Both the position numbers and the translations under genes were made by a program. DNA of 64,000 nt from Delftia tsuruhatensis (lineage in GTDB: Bacteria; Pseudomonadota; Gammaproteobacteria; Burkholderiales; Burkholderiaceae_C), in assembly GCF_903815225.1 (NCBI RefSeq), contig NZ_LR813084.1:5666001-5730000 (forward strand), in the 5' to 3' direction. The notes below the pieces were generated by a model. It was not told the DNA's origin. It worked only from the letters and a program-made list of their open reading frames with translations, and searched no databases. Positions 7,955-16,696 of the stretch are shown here, piece by piece. Position 1 is the stretch's first letter; every line of letters begins with the position of its first letter.

Positions 7955-8911
7955 TCAGTTCAGCGCCATGCTGAGCTTGCGGCGGTAGCCGTTGACCAGT
8001 TGCGTGGCCTCGTCCTGCTCGGCGCCGGCCTTGCCCAGCAGCTCGATGCCGCCGCTGCTCTTGCCGGGGATGGCATCCTGCTTCTTGGGCTTCGCAGGGG
8101 TCAGCAGCTCCAGGATGCCCACGTAGAGCTTGCGCGCGGCCTGGCCGTTCCATTCCTTGTCGCGCATGATGATCTCCAGCAGCTCGTCCATGCTGGCCGC
8201 CCACTGGCCTTCGGCCGCCAGGGCACGGGCCTTGCCGAAGCGGGTGTCGAAGTCGCGCTTGTTCTGCGCGATGGCGGCGTCGAACTGCGCGAACTCCCAG
8301 TTGCCGCGCTCGTCGTTCTGCACGAACAGCATGCACTGCAGCCACTGGTTGAGCGCCTCGAAGCGCGTGGGCTGGGGAATGCGCTTGAGCGGTTCGACCA
8401 GCAGGGCGCCCGCCTCCTCGTAGCCACCCGTGGCGATCAGCAGGCGCACATAGTCGAAGCGGGCATCGTCGTTGTTCGGATCGGCGGCCAGGGCATCGGC
8501 CAGCTTTTGCAGGGCGGCGTGGGTGTCGCCGGCCTCGAGCAGCTGATGTGCCTCGTCGGCCTCGGCCTCGGCGGCCAGCTCGCCTTCGGAAGGCAGGTGC
8601 TTGTCCAGGAACTCGCGCAGCTTGCTCTCGGGCTGGGCGCCCATGAAGCCGTCCACGGGGCGGCCACCCATCATCAGGATGCAGGTCGGGATGGAACGGA
8701 TGCCGAACATGCCGGCCAGCTGCTGCTCCTGATCCGAGTCGATCTTGACCAGCTTGAAGCGGCCTTCATAGGCGACTTCCAGCTTTTCGAGAATGGGGCC
8801 CAGCGTCTTGCAGGGGCCGCACCAGGGCGCCCAGAAGTCGACGAGCACCGGCACCTGCATGGAGGCGGCAACGACTTCGGCTTCGAAATTCTCAATGGTG
8901 ACATCAATCAT
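7955..8911 (-). CDS. cnoX: Thioredoxin-TPR co-chaperone (CnoX/YbbN family)
   Basis: 318 residues: a thioredoxin domain (about 1-110) with an intact active site WCGPC at 29-33 and the cis-proline loop SIPT, followed by helical TPR-like repeats to the end. This matches CnoX/YbbN, which holds unfolded or chlorinated proteins and hands them to GroEL or DnaK. E. coli CnoX has lost the double-cysteine motif, whereas this protein keeps both cysteines and could be redox-active as in alpha-proteobacterial members. It stands alone between terminator-like sequence and a divergent ABC operon. Confidence 0.9.
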   Translation of the reverse strand: MIDVTIENFEAEVVAASMQVPVLVDFWAPWCGPCKTLGPILEKLEVAYEGRFKLVKIDSDQEQQLAGMFGIRSIPTCILMMGGRPVDGFMGAQPESKLREFLDKHLPSEGELAAEAEADEAHQLLEAGDTHAALQKLADALAADPNNDDARFDYVRLLIATGGYEEAGALLVEPLKRIPQPTRFEALNQWLQCMLFVQNDERGNWEFAQFDAAIAQNKRDFDTRFGKARALAAEGQWAASMDELLEIIMRDKEWNGQAARKLYVGILELLTPAKPKKQDAIPGKSSGGIELLGKAGAEQDEATQLVNGYRRKLSMALN

Positions 8912-9166
8912 GTGATCAGGCCCTCTGGCAAGGCGCGCGGCCAGGGCGCGCGGACTTTTTGGCGGTTCGGGGGTCGGCGGCGGCTAGCCGCCGATGCGGA
9001 CGGTGTGATTCTCCAGCAATTCCATGGCCATGGCGCCATGGACCGCAGCCACCCCAGTTGGGAGTGCGGCGCCTGCATTTCAAGCCACCCGGTGGCGATG
9101 GGGGCTCGGCTATATTGGCGCGCTGGAGCGCGCGATGCCGCCGCCCACAACGAGAGAGGGCTCGCC

Positions 9167-10150
9167 GTGATCAAGGTTTCGCAGCTGGTGTTCGAATATC
9201 CGGGCCACCGCGCGCTGGACGGTGTCAGCGTCCAGATCGGCGCGGGCAGCGTCACGGCCCTGGTAGGCCCCAATGGCGCGGGCAAATCCACCCTGATGCG
9301 CTGCATCGCCGGGCTGGAGCAGCCTCTGTCGGGCCAGATCCAGGTACATGGCATCCCCGTGCAGGAGCAGCCGCGCCAGGTGCACCGCCACCTGGGCTAT
9401 CTGTCGGACTTCTTCGGGCTCTACGACCGCCTGAGCGTGCGGCGCTGCCTGCAGTACGCAGCCCTGTCCATGGGCGTGGAAACCACGCAGGCACCACAGC
9501 GGGCAGCCCATGTGGCCGGAAAACTGGGCCTGGCCGAACTGCTGGAGCGCCGACCCACCGAGCTGTCCCGGGGCCAACGCCAGCGCGTGGCCATAGGCCA
9601 GGCCATCGTCCACCAGCCGCGCGTGCTGCTGCTGGACGAACCCGCCAGCGGCCTGGACCCCGAGGCGCGCGCCAGCCTGTCGCAGCTGTTTCGCCAGCTG
9701 CAGGCCCAGGGCATGACCCTGATCGTCTCCAGCCACATCCTGAGCGAACTCGACGAGTACTGCACCCATATCCTGAGCCTGCGCGGCGGCCGCGTGGAAA
9801 GCCACGAGCCGCTGCAAGGCAATACCGGCATCGCGCCCACCGCCCCCGCGGGTGCGCCGCTGGCCCTGTACGCGCTGGAGCTGGCACCCGCGCCGGACGC
9901 CACGGACGCCGATCTGCGACAGCGCCTGCAACTGCTGCTGCCCGACGCGGCCCTGCCCCCGGATGCCATCACGCCAGCCCGGCCCGTGCGGCTGTGGCTG
10001 CCCGGCGAACCGCGCGAACGCGCCGACCTGCTGGCGCGCCTGGTGCGGGCCGGCCTGCCGGTCGCCAGCCTGACCCCCTTGCGCGAGCGCCTGCAAGACC
10101 GCTATGCGCGCGGCGCGCAACCGCAGCCCGCCGCCCAGGAGCAGCCATGA
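9167..10150 (+). CDS. ABC-2 type transporter ATP-binding protein
   Basis: ATPase subunit of 327 residues starting at a GTG (9167) preceded by GAGAGAGGG. Motifs in order: Walker A GPNGAGKST, signature LSRGQRQRVAIGQAI, Walker B VLLLDEPASGLDPEA, and the H-loop SSHILSELDEY. After about residue 215 there is a C-terminal extension typical of CcmA/NatA-like ATPases. The stop overlaps the permease start (ATGA), so translation is coupled. A TATATT box at 9111-9116 is the only promoter-like element seen upstream. The substrate is unknown. Confidence 0.92.
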   Translation: MIKVSQLVFEYPGHRALDGVSVQIGAGSVTALVGPNGAGKSTLMRCIAGLEQPLSGQIQVHGIPVQEQPRQVHRHLGYLSDFFGLYDRLSVRRCLQYAALSMGVETTQAPQRAAHVAGKLGLAELLERRPTELSRGQRQRVAIGQAIVHQPRVLLLDEPASGLDPEARASLSQLFRQLQAQGMTLIVSSHILSELDEYCTHILSLRGGRVESHEPLQGNTGIAPTAPAGAPLALYALELAPAPDATDADLRQRLQLLLPDAALPPDAITPARPVRLWLPGEPRERADLLARLVRAGLPVASLTPLRERLQDRYARGAQPQPAAQEQP

Positions 10151-11535
10151 CGCACAACCCCGAATTCCAGCGCCAGCTGTGGCTCAACTGGCGCCCCTCC
10201 CAACTGGGATGGAGCCTGCTGCTCACCGCCTTGCTCCTGGCCACGCCGCTGGCCCTGGTCCAGCCCGCCGACCGCATGCACACGCTGCTGATCGCCTCCC
10301 TGGTGGGCATGTGGATCGCCGCGGCGGGCCTGGGCAGCGTGCTGGCCGGGCGCGGCCTCAACGAGGAAGCGCGCCAGCACACCTGGGATTGGCAGCGCCT
10401 GTCGGCGCTGACACCCTGGCAGATGGCCTGGGGCAAGCTGCTGGGCGCACCGCTGCAGGCATGGCTGTACATGCTGTGGTGCGCGCTGGCGGTGCTGGCA
10501 GGCTCCGCCGCCCATCCGGGCGGGCTGTCCTGGGGCGTGCACGCGGTGGCGCAGGCCGTGCTGTGGGGGCTGGCACTGCAGGCCTGGAGCATGCACTCCG
10601 TGCTCATGGGCTGGGGCCCGCAGGAGCAGCCCGCGCGGCGCATCCGCTTCGTGCTGGTCCCGCTGCTGTTCGTGCTGGTGCTGCCAGGCCCCATCCTGGC
10701 CCGGCTGACCGAACAGCTATGGAACGAAGAAGGCCGCTCCATGCTCTGGTGGTCGCTGCCGCTGGGCGGACGCGGCGCCATCTACCTCTTCGGTGCCATC
10801 ACGCTGGGCCTGGGACTGCTGGCCCTGTGGCGGCTGCTGTGCGCGCGCCTGGATGTGCGCACCCTGCCCTGGGCCTGGCCGGCGGGCTTGTGCGTGACCG
10901 CCCTGGCCCTGGGAGGCATTCCCCTGGAAGCTTCCCCGGCACCGGGCCCGGGGGCGGCCTCCTTCTTCGCCTGGACCACCTGGCTGGCGCTGGCCGGCAC
11001 CGCCTATGTCTGCCTGCATGGCATGGACGAAGGCCTGCGCAGCTGGCGCCAGGTACAGTGGTGCGTTCTGCAGGGCCGCTGGCGCGGTGCGCTCGAAGCC
11101 CTGCCGCTGTGGCCCGTGAGCTGGTTGCTGGCCGCGCTGGCCTGTGCGCTGTGGCTTCTGTGGCCCTCAGGCGGCCAGCCCAGCCTGCCCGGATCGGCAC
11201 AGCTGTCAGCCCTGGCCACGGCGCAACTGCTGCGCGATGCGGCGCTGGCCACGGGGTTTTCGCTGCTGGCCGGGCGCATCAAGTCGCCACTGGCGGCCTT
11301 TGCCGTGACCTGGCTGCTCGTCAACATCGTGCTGCCGCTGCTGGTGTTCGGCGTGGCCGGCGCCGATGCCGCTGCCCTGGCCCAGCCGCTGGCGGCGGGC
11401 CTGGCCCGGCCTGCAGGCACCGGCCTGTGGCTGTCGCTGGGGGTGCAGGTGGCACTGGCCCTGGCCTGGCTGGCCCATGTTTTCCGCCAGCGCGTGCTCG
11501 GTTTCGCGCGCGAGCAGCATACGGCCGTGCGGTGA
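10147..11535 (+). CDS. ABC-2 type membrane permease
   Basis: 462-residue hydrophobic protein with roughly ten to twelve membrane segments, translationally coupled to the preceding ATPase. The start MTHNPEFQRQLWLNWRPSQL is a short cytosolic tail before the first helix. No characterised subfamily was recognised; the protein is longer than ordinary ABC-2 permeases (about 250-400 residues). With the ATPase it forms a two-gene export-type system whose cargo cannot be read from the sequence. Confidence 0.82.
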   Translation: MTHNPEFQRQLWLNWRPSQLGWSLLLTALLLATPLALVQPADRMHTLLIASLVGMWIAAAGLGSVLAGRGLNEEARQHTWDWQRLSALTPWQMAWGKLLGAPLQAWLYMLWCALAVLAGSAAHPGGLSWGVHAVAQAVLWGLALQAWSMHSVLMGWGPQEQPARRIRFVLVPLLFVLVLPGPILARLTEQLWNEEGRSMLWWSLPLGGRGAIYLFGAITLGLGLLALWRLLCARLDVRTLPWAWPAGLCVTALALGGIPLEASPAPGPGAASFFAWTTWLALAGTAYVCLHGMDEGLRSWRQVQWCVLQGRWRGALEALPLWPVSWLLAALACALWLLWPSGGQPSLPGSAQLSALATAQLLRDAALATGFSLLAGRIKSPLAAFAVTWLLVNIVLPLLVFGVAGADAAALAQPLAAGLARPAGTGLWLSLGVQVALALAWLAHVFRQRVLGFAREQHTAVR

Positions 11536-11618
11536 TTAGGACGGGGATGCGGGCCGATCCGGACTAAAAAAGTAAAATCGCGGGTTCCACTAGGCCGGGC
11601 CGCAGGCGCCCTCTCCAC

Positions 11619-12116
11619 ATGAACTCCATCCAGATCGGCGTGGTCATGGGCTCCAGCAGCGACTGGGAGACCATGCAGCACGCAGTTGCCATCCTCCAGC
11701 AGTTCGGCATCGCCCACGAAGCCCAGGTCGTCTCGGCCCACCGCATGCCCGACGACATGTTCGCCTACGCCGAGGCCGCCGCCGGCCGGGGCCTGAAGGC
11801 CATCATCGCGGGTGCGGGGGGCGCTGCCCACCTGCCCGGCATGATCGCCGCCAAGACCGTGGTGCCCGTGCTGGGCGTGCCCGTGGCCAGCCGCCACCTG
11901 CAGGGCGTGGACTCGCTGCACTCCATCGTGCAGATGCCCAAGGGCGTGCCCGTGGCCACCTTCGCCATCGGCGCGGCCGGTGCGGCCAATGCGGCCCTCT
12001 TCGCCGTGGCCCTGCTGGCCAATGAGGACCCGGCCCTGCGCGCCAGGCTCGAAGCCTTCCGCGCCGAGCAGACCGCTGCGGCGCGCGCCATGACGCTTCC
12101 CCCGGTGGCCGCATGA
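11619..12116 (+). CDS. purE: N5-carboxyaminoimidazole ribonucleotide mutase
   Basis: Class-I PurE, which converts N5-CAIR to CAIR. 165 residues with the conserved MGSSSDWETM, SAHRMPDDMF and GAGGAAHLPGMIA segments of the active site. It heads a purE-purK-tsaC operon, and its stop overlaps the purK ATG. A TAAAAT -10-like box lies at 11573-11578. Confidence 0.97.
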   Translation: MNSIQIGVVMGSSSDWETMQHAVAILQQFGIAHEAQVVSAHRMPDDMFAYAEAAAGRGLKAIIAGAGGAAHLPGMIAAKTVVPVLGVPVASRHLQGVDSLHSIVQMPKGVPVATFAIGAAGAANAALFAVALLANEDPALRARLEAFRAEQTAAARAMTLPPVAA

Positions 12117-13276
12117 ACGCCGACGTGATCCTGCCCGGCGCCACGCTGGGCGTTCTGGGTGGCGGCCAGCTGGGCCGCATGTTCGTGCAGTCGGCCCAGG
12201 CAATGGGCTACTTCACGGCCGTGCTTGATGCCGACCCGACCAGTCCCGCAGGCCTGGTCAGCCACCACCACATCCGCACCGGCTACGAAGACCCCCAGGG
12301 CCTGGCCGAGCTGGCGCGCCTGTCGGCCGCCGTCACCACCGAATTCGAGAACGTGCCCGCTGCGGCGCTGAACCTGCTGGCCGCCCAGCGGCCGGTGTCG
12401 CCGGCCGGCTCGTCCGTGGCCATCGCCCAGGACCGCGCCCAGGAAAAGGCCCACTTCGTGCGCTGCGGCGTGCCTTGCGCGCCCTATGCCGTGATCGAGA
12501 CGCCCGAGCAACTGGCCGCCGTGCACGCCAGCCTGCTGCCCGGCATTCTCAAGACCGCGCGCATGGGCTATGACGGCAAGGGCCAGGTCCGCGTGAAGAA
12601 TGCCGCCGAGCTGGCCGCTGCCTGGGACGGGCTGGGCCGCGTGGCCTGCGTGCTGGAGAAGATGCTGCCACTGGCCCACGAATGCTCGGTCATCGTGGCG
12701 CGCGGGCGCGACGGCGCCATGGTCCACCTGCCCGTGCAGCGCAACCTGCACCGCGAAGGCATTCTGGCCGTCACCGAGGTCTACGAGGGCAATTTGCCCC
12801 AGGCCCAGGTCGAGCAGGCCCTGGCCGCCGCCCAGTCCGTGGCCGACGGCCTGGGCTACGTGGGCGTGCTGTGCGTGGAATTCTTCGTGCTGCAGGACGG
12901 CATGCTCGTGGTCAACGAGATCGCGCCGCGCCCGCACAACAGCGGCCACTACAGCCAGAACGCCTGCGACGTCTCGCAGTTCGAGCTGCAGGTGCGCTGC
13001 ATGACCGGCCTGCCGCTGACGCAGCCGCGCCAGCACAGCCCCTCCATCATGCTGAACCTGCTGGGCGACCTGTGGTTCAAGGAGGGCGGCGAGGCCCAGG
13101 CCCCCGCCTGGGACCAGGTCCTGGCCCTGCCCGGCTGCCACCTGCACCTGTACGGCAAGCACGACGCCAAGCGCGGCCGCAAGATGGGCCACCTGAACGT
13201 CACGGGCGCCACGCCCGAGGCCGTGCGCGCCACGGCGCTGCAGGCCGCCGCCATCCTGGGCATCGCACCGTTCTGA
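12113..13276 (+). CDS. purK: N5-carboxyaminoimidazole ribonucleotide synthase
   Basis: ATP-grasp enzyme of 387 residues that carboxylates AIR with bicarbonate and ATP. The N-terminus has LGVLGGGQLGRMF (nucleotide-binding fold), the middle ILKTARMGYDGKGQ (ATP-grasp loop), and the C-terminal half VNEIAPRPHNSGHYS. It overlaps purE by 4 bp, so the two sequential enzymes are made together. Confidence 0.97.
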   Translation: MNADVILPGATLGVLGGGQLGRMFVQSAQAMGYFTAVLDADPTSPAGLVSHHHIRTGYEDPQGLAELARLSAAVTTEFENVPAAALNLLAAQRPVSPAGSSVAIAQDRAQEKAHFVRCGVPCAPYAVIETPEQLAAVHASLLPGILKTARMGYDGKGQVRVKNAAELAAAWDGLGRVACVLEKMLPLAHECSVIVARGRDGAMVHLPVQRNLHREGILAVTEVYEGNLPQAQVEQALAAAQSVADGLGYVGVLCVEFFVLQDGMLVVNEIAPRPHNSGHYSQNACDVSQFELQVRCMTGLPLTQPRQHSPSIMLNLLGDLWFKEGGEAQAPAWDQVLALPGCHLHLYGKHDAKRGRKMGHLNVTGATPEAVRATALQAAAILGIAPF

Positions 13277-13286
13277 AGGCCGCGCG

Positions 13287-14285
13287 ATGATTCTCGATGG
13301 AACCCGGCCGGACGCCGTCCAGGCCGCGGCGCAGGCGCTGGGGCGCGGCGAACTGCTGGGGCTGCCGACGGAAACCGTCTACGGCCTGGCGGCCGATGCC
13401 GACAACGACGCGGCCGTCGCGCAGATATTCACGGCCAAGGGCCGGCCAGCCAACCATCCGCTCATCGTGCATGTGGCCGACAGCGGCGCCATCACACGCT
13501 ATGCGCGTGAAGTGCCGCTGTTCGCGCAGCAGCTGATCGACGCCTTCTGGCCCGGTCCGCTGACCCTGATCCTGCCGCGCCTGCCACAGGCCGCCCGGGC
13601 CTCGACTGGCGGCCAGGACAGCGTGGGCCTGCGCTGCCCCTCCCACCCCGTCGCCCATGCCGTGCTGGCCGCCTGCCAGCAGCTGCAGCCGCCCGTCTGG
13701 GGCGTGTCGGCGCCCAGCGCCAACAAGTTCGGCCGCGTCAGCCCCACCACGGCGGCCCATGTGGCCGGCGAGTTCGGCGACACGCTGCTGGTGCTGGACG
13801 GCGGTGCCTGCGAGGTTGGCATTGAATCGACCATCGTGGACTGCACGCGCGGCGTGCCCGTGCTGCTGCGCCCCGGCGCCATCACGCGCGACGACATCGA
13901 GCGCGCCTGCGGACTGCGCCCGCTGTCCAGGGACGAAATGCTCAAGGACACGCCGCGCGCCTCGGGCACGCTGCTGGCCCACTACGCGCCCAATGCCAAG
14001 GTGCGCCTGATGGACTCCAAGCAGTTGCAGGCCGGCCTGGACGTGCTGGGCGCCGATGCGAAGCACCTGGCCGTCTACCACCGCGCGCCGCTGCGCACCG
14101 CCTCGCCGGCCATCACGCTGCGCGCCATGCCTGCCGATGCCGCCAGCGCCGCACGCGAGCTGTTCGGCACGCTGCGCGACTTCGACGAGCTGGGCGCCCG
14201 GCTGATCTGGATCGAGACCCCGCCCGACACCGCCGACTGGGAAGGCGTGCGCGACCGGCTGCAGCGCGCGGCGGCTGCGGCGTAG
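13287..14285 (+). CDS. L-threonylcarbamoyladenylate synthase, two-domain Sua5 type
   Basis: Makes threonylcarbamoyl-AMP for the t6A37 tRNA modification, working with TsaB encoded at 37863. 332 residues: a TsaC/YrdC domain (about 1-200) with LPTETVYGLAADA, KGRPANHPLIVH and SAPSANKFG, then a Sua5 C-terminal domain after the linker DTPRASGTLLAHYAPN. The length indicates the Sua5 form rather than the short TsaC. It starts 10 bp after purK and is probably the third gene of that operon. Confidence 0.94.
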   Translation: MILDGTRPDAVQAAAQALGRGELLGLPTETVYGLAADADNDAAVAQIFTAKGRPANHPLIVHVADSGAITRYAREVPLFAQQLIDAFWPGPLTLILPRLPQAARASTGGQDSVGLRCPSHPVAHAVLAACQQLQPPVWGVSAPSANKFGRVSPTTAAHVAGEFGDTLLVLDGGACEVGIESTIVDCTRGVPVLLRPGAITRDDIERACGLRPLSRDEMLKDTPRASGTLLAHYAPNAKVRLMDSKQLQAGLDVLGADAKHLAVYHRAPLRTASPAITLRAMPADAASAARELFGTLRDFDELGARLIWIETPPDTADWEGVRDRLQRAAAAA

Positions 14286-14292
14286 ACCTGCC

Positions 14293-15003
14293 TCACTCGC
14301 GCGTGGCGATGTCCTTGCGCACGCGCCTGAGGTGGCCTTCCACGTAGAAGGCCGCCGCATCCTCGTCGCCCGAGACGATGGCTTCGTAGATCAGCCGGTG
14401 CTCGGCCACATACAGCCGGATGCGCTCGGCCTCGTAGATGCCATCGTCGCGCAGGCGCTGCCACAGCGGCTGGTCCATGCTGGCGGCGATCTCGTCGGCG
14501 ATGCGCGCCATCAGCGCCTGCCCCGTCATGACGGCCAGTTGCCGGTGGAACAGGCGGTCGCACTCGCTCCACAGCGCCTGCTGCTGCGGGTCGCCGATGT
14601 CCTGCACCGCGCCCATCTGGTCCAGGTAGTGCTCGGCCAGCGCATCGCGCCTGCGCTGGCGCGCGGCCAGGCGGGCCACGGCAGGCTCGATCAGCAGGCG
14701 GGCCTCCAGGATGCTCAGCGGGCTGAAGTCCGCCTGCTGCGGCGGCAATCCGACGCCTGGCGCAGCCGTCGGCAGGGCTTCGGCCACATAGGTGCCCGAA
14801 CCGGGGCGCGTCACGACCAGCCCCTCGTTTTGCAAGGCACCGATGGCCTCCCGCACCGCGGGGCGGCTCACGCCCAGACGCTGGGCCAGGTCGCGCTCCG
14901 ACGGCAGGCGCGAACCGGGGGGGTGCGCGCCGCCCGCGATGCCTGAGCGGATCTGCTCGGCCACCTGCTCATAGACCTGCTTGGGGCGGAATTCGTTGGT
15001 CAT
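14293..15003 (-). CDS. FadR/GntR-family regulator of the hydroxyproline operon
   Basis: 236 residues from the ATG at 15003 (GGAAAAAGAA upstream); an alternative GTG lies at 15024. The N-terminal GntR winged helix has SRLPSERDLAQRLGVSRPAV, REAIGALQNEGLV and RPGSGTYV; the C-terminal helical FCD domain contains the metal/ligand histidines (FHRQL, AEHRLIYEAI, VEGHLRRV). It is divergent from the 3-hydroxyproline genes with AT-rich palindromes in the 285-bp spacer, so it most likely represses that operon until hydroxyproline or a pyrroline product binds. Ligand inferred from context. Confidence 0.9.
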   Translation of the reverse strand: MTNEFRPKQVYEQVAEQIRSGIAGGAHPPGSRLPSERDLAQRLGVSRPAVREAIGALQNEGLVVTRPGSGTYVAEALPTAAPGVGLPPQQADFSPLSILEARLLIEPAVARLAARQRRRDALAEHYLDQMGAVQDIGDPQQQALWSECDRLFHRQLAVMTGQALMARIADEIAASMDQPLWQRLRDDGIYEAERIRLYVAEHRLIYEAIVSGDEDAAAFYVEGHLRRVRKDIATRE

Positions 15004-15158
15004 ATGGTTCTTTTTCCAGACCACCTTTCGTGGATGGCATGGCGGCCAGTCTAGCGCCCATGCAAGCGTTTCCGTCGCGCCAATGATGAACCCCCTCTCG
15101 GAACACCTCAGTGGATACCCTGTTGCAATAGTCGAACCGGATCATAAAGTGCTCATTG

Positions 15159-15189
15159 ATTGGTATTTTTAAAAACCAATTCATACCAA
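15159..15189 (+). promoter_or_regulatory. Candidate operator for the FadR-type regulator
   Basis: Two overlapping inverted repeats. ATTGGT (15159-15164) pairs with ACCAAT (15175-15180), and TTGGTAT (15160-15166) pairs with ATACCAA (15183-15189). TGGT/ACCA half-sites are characteristic of FadR-subfamily operators. The patch is strongly AT-rich and about 100 bp upstream of the first permease ATG. Confidence 0.55.
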
Positions 15190-15288
15190 ATCGGTCCCAT
15201 TTCTAACCAGCATCAGGACATCACGAAGGAAGCAATCCATGGTCGCTTGCATGTGGTGCGTCGCCCCGACGCGGAGAACGGGAACGCC

Positions 15289-15963
15289 ATGTCCCTGCTG
15301 ATCGAGCATGGGCCGCAACTGCTGCGCGGCCTCGCAGCCACCCTGGCACTGGCGGCGGCAGCCTGGATGCTGGCGCTGGCCTGCGGCCTCGCGCTGTGCC
15401 TGGCGCGGCTGGCACAAGCCTGGCCCCTGCGGCTCGCCGTCACCGGCTTCATCGAGTTCCAGCGCAACGTACCGCCGCTGGTGCACATCTTCCTGTGGTA
15501 CTTCGGCGTCAGCAGCCTGCTGGCCCAGGGACTGCAGGACTGGGCCAATGACCACCATGGCGAGATCGTCTTCTCCGCCATCGCCATCGGCCTGTACTAC
15601 GGCGCCTATGTCGCGGAAGACCTGCGCAGCGGACTGCGCAGCATCGCGCCGGGGCAGATGCAGGCGGCGCTAGCCCTGGGCATGGGGCGCCTGGACGCAC
15701 TGCGCCACGTGATCCTGCCGCAGGCGCTGCGCGCCGCCCTGCCCGCGCTGGCCAGCACCGGCGTGATGCTGCTCAAGACCACCAGCCTGGCCATGGTCAT
15801 CGGCGCCATGGAGCTGACCTATGCCACCAAGGAGATCGCCAACCAGAGCTTCCGCATCTTCGAGACCTACGGCATCAGCACCGCGCTCTATGCCGCCGTC
15901 GCGCTGTGCCTGCTGGCCACGGCCGCCTGGCTGGAGCGCCGCCTGCGGCCCGGGGAGCGCTGA
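15289..15963 (+). CDS. Amino-acid ABC transporter permease (first)
   Basis: 224 residues, five or so membrane helices, of the HisM/GlnP polar amino-acid permease family; the EAA-loop region is seen around SIAPGQMQAALALGMGRLDA. The ATG at 15289 follows GGAGAACGGGAACGCC; the longer in-frame start at 15160 would lie inside the operator region. It is the first gene of the hydroxyproline operon and would pair with the next permease and the two binding proteins. No ATPase is encoded nearby. Confidence 0.9.
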   Translation: MSLLIEHGPQLLRGLAATLALAAAAWMLALACGLALCLARLAQAWPLRLAVTGFIEFQRNVPPLVHIFLWYFGVSSLLAQGLQDWANDHHGEIVFSAIAIGLYYGAYVAEDLRSGLRSIAPGQMQAALALGMGRLDALRHVILPQALRAALPALASTGVMLLKTTSLAMVIGAMELTYATKEIANQSFRIFETYGISTALYAAVALCLLATAAWLERRLRPGER

Positions 15964-15966
15964 ACC

Positions 15967-16674
15967 ATGGCCGACATCCTGCGCGACCACGGCCTGCTGC
16001 TGCTCATCGGGGCCTATCCGCACGGGCCGCTGGGCGGCCTGGCGGCCACCCTGGCGCTGTCGTTGATCGGCATAGGGCTGGCCTTTCCGCTGGGCGTGCT
16101 GCTGGCGCTGGCACAACTGAGCCCGCGCGGCGCAGTGCGCCACCCTGCCCAGGCCGCATGCCACCTGCTGCGCAGCATTCCGCTGGTGATGCTGGTCTTC
16201 GGCGTCTACTTCATCGCGCCCCTGCTGCTGGGGCGCCCCGTGGCAGGCTTTGCCACCATGGCCGCGACGCTGGTGGTCTTCCAGTCCGCCTATCTGGCCG
16301 AGATCGTGCGCGCGGGCCTGCTGGCCCTGCCGCGCGGACAGGCCGAGGCCGCCGCCGCCCTGGGCATGGGCTACGGGCTGCGCATGCACCGCATCCTGCT
16401 GCCCCAGGCGCTGACCCGCATGCGGCCCAGCATGGTGGGCCAGTTCGTCACCACCATCAAGGACACCTCGCTGGGCTATGTGATCGGCGTGCACGAGCTG
16501 ACCTATGCCGCCGCCCAGGTCAACAGCAGCCTGCTGACGCGGCCCTTCGAAGTGTTCCTGCTGCTGGCCGGCATGTATTTCGTGCTGTGTTTCGCGCTCA
16601 CGCAGCTGGCACGCGTGCTGGAGGCGCGCCAGCTGCGTGTACAGGCCTTGGCGCCGGACATCCGGCGCGTTTGA
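15967..16674 (+). CDS. Amino-acid ABC transporter permease (second)
   Basis: 235-residue HisQ/GlnP-type permease, starting 3 bp after the previous gene. EAA loop: LPRGQAEAAAALGMGYGLRM. The two permeases would form the heterodimeric membrane channel of a polar amino-acid importer. Its position ahead of 3-hydroxyproline enzymes suggests import of hydroxyproline; this is inference. Confidence 0.9.
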   Translation: MADILRDHGLLLLIGAYPHGPLGGLAATLALSLIGIGLAFPLGVLLALAQLSPRGAVRHPAQAACHLLRSIPLVMLVFGVYFIAPLLLGRPVAGFATMAATLVVFQSAYLAEIVRAGLLALPRGQAEAAAALGMGYGLRMHRILLPQALTRMRPSMVGQFVTTIKDTSLGYVIGVHELTYAAAQVNSSLLTRPFEVFLLLAGMYFVLCFALTQLARVLEARQLRVQALAPDIRRV

Positions 16675-16696
16675 ACCTCCTTGCGGAACCTTGCCC

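Noticed and set aside
8978..8993. Perfect 16-bp palindrome CGGCGGCTAGCCGCCG between cnoX and the ABC operon
   Set aside because: Short GC palindromes are expected in such DNA; no T-run, no placement relative to a promoter and no other support.
7337..10150. Single 937-codon plus-strand frame ending in the ABC ATPase
   Set aside because: Only the part after the GTG at 9167 is the ATPase; the rest is the other frame of LysR and the antisense of cnoX.
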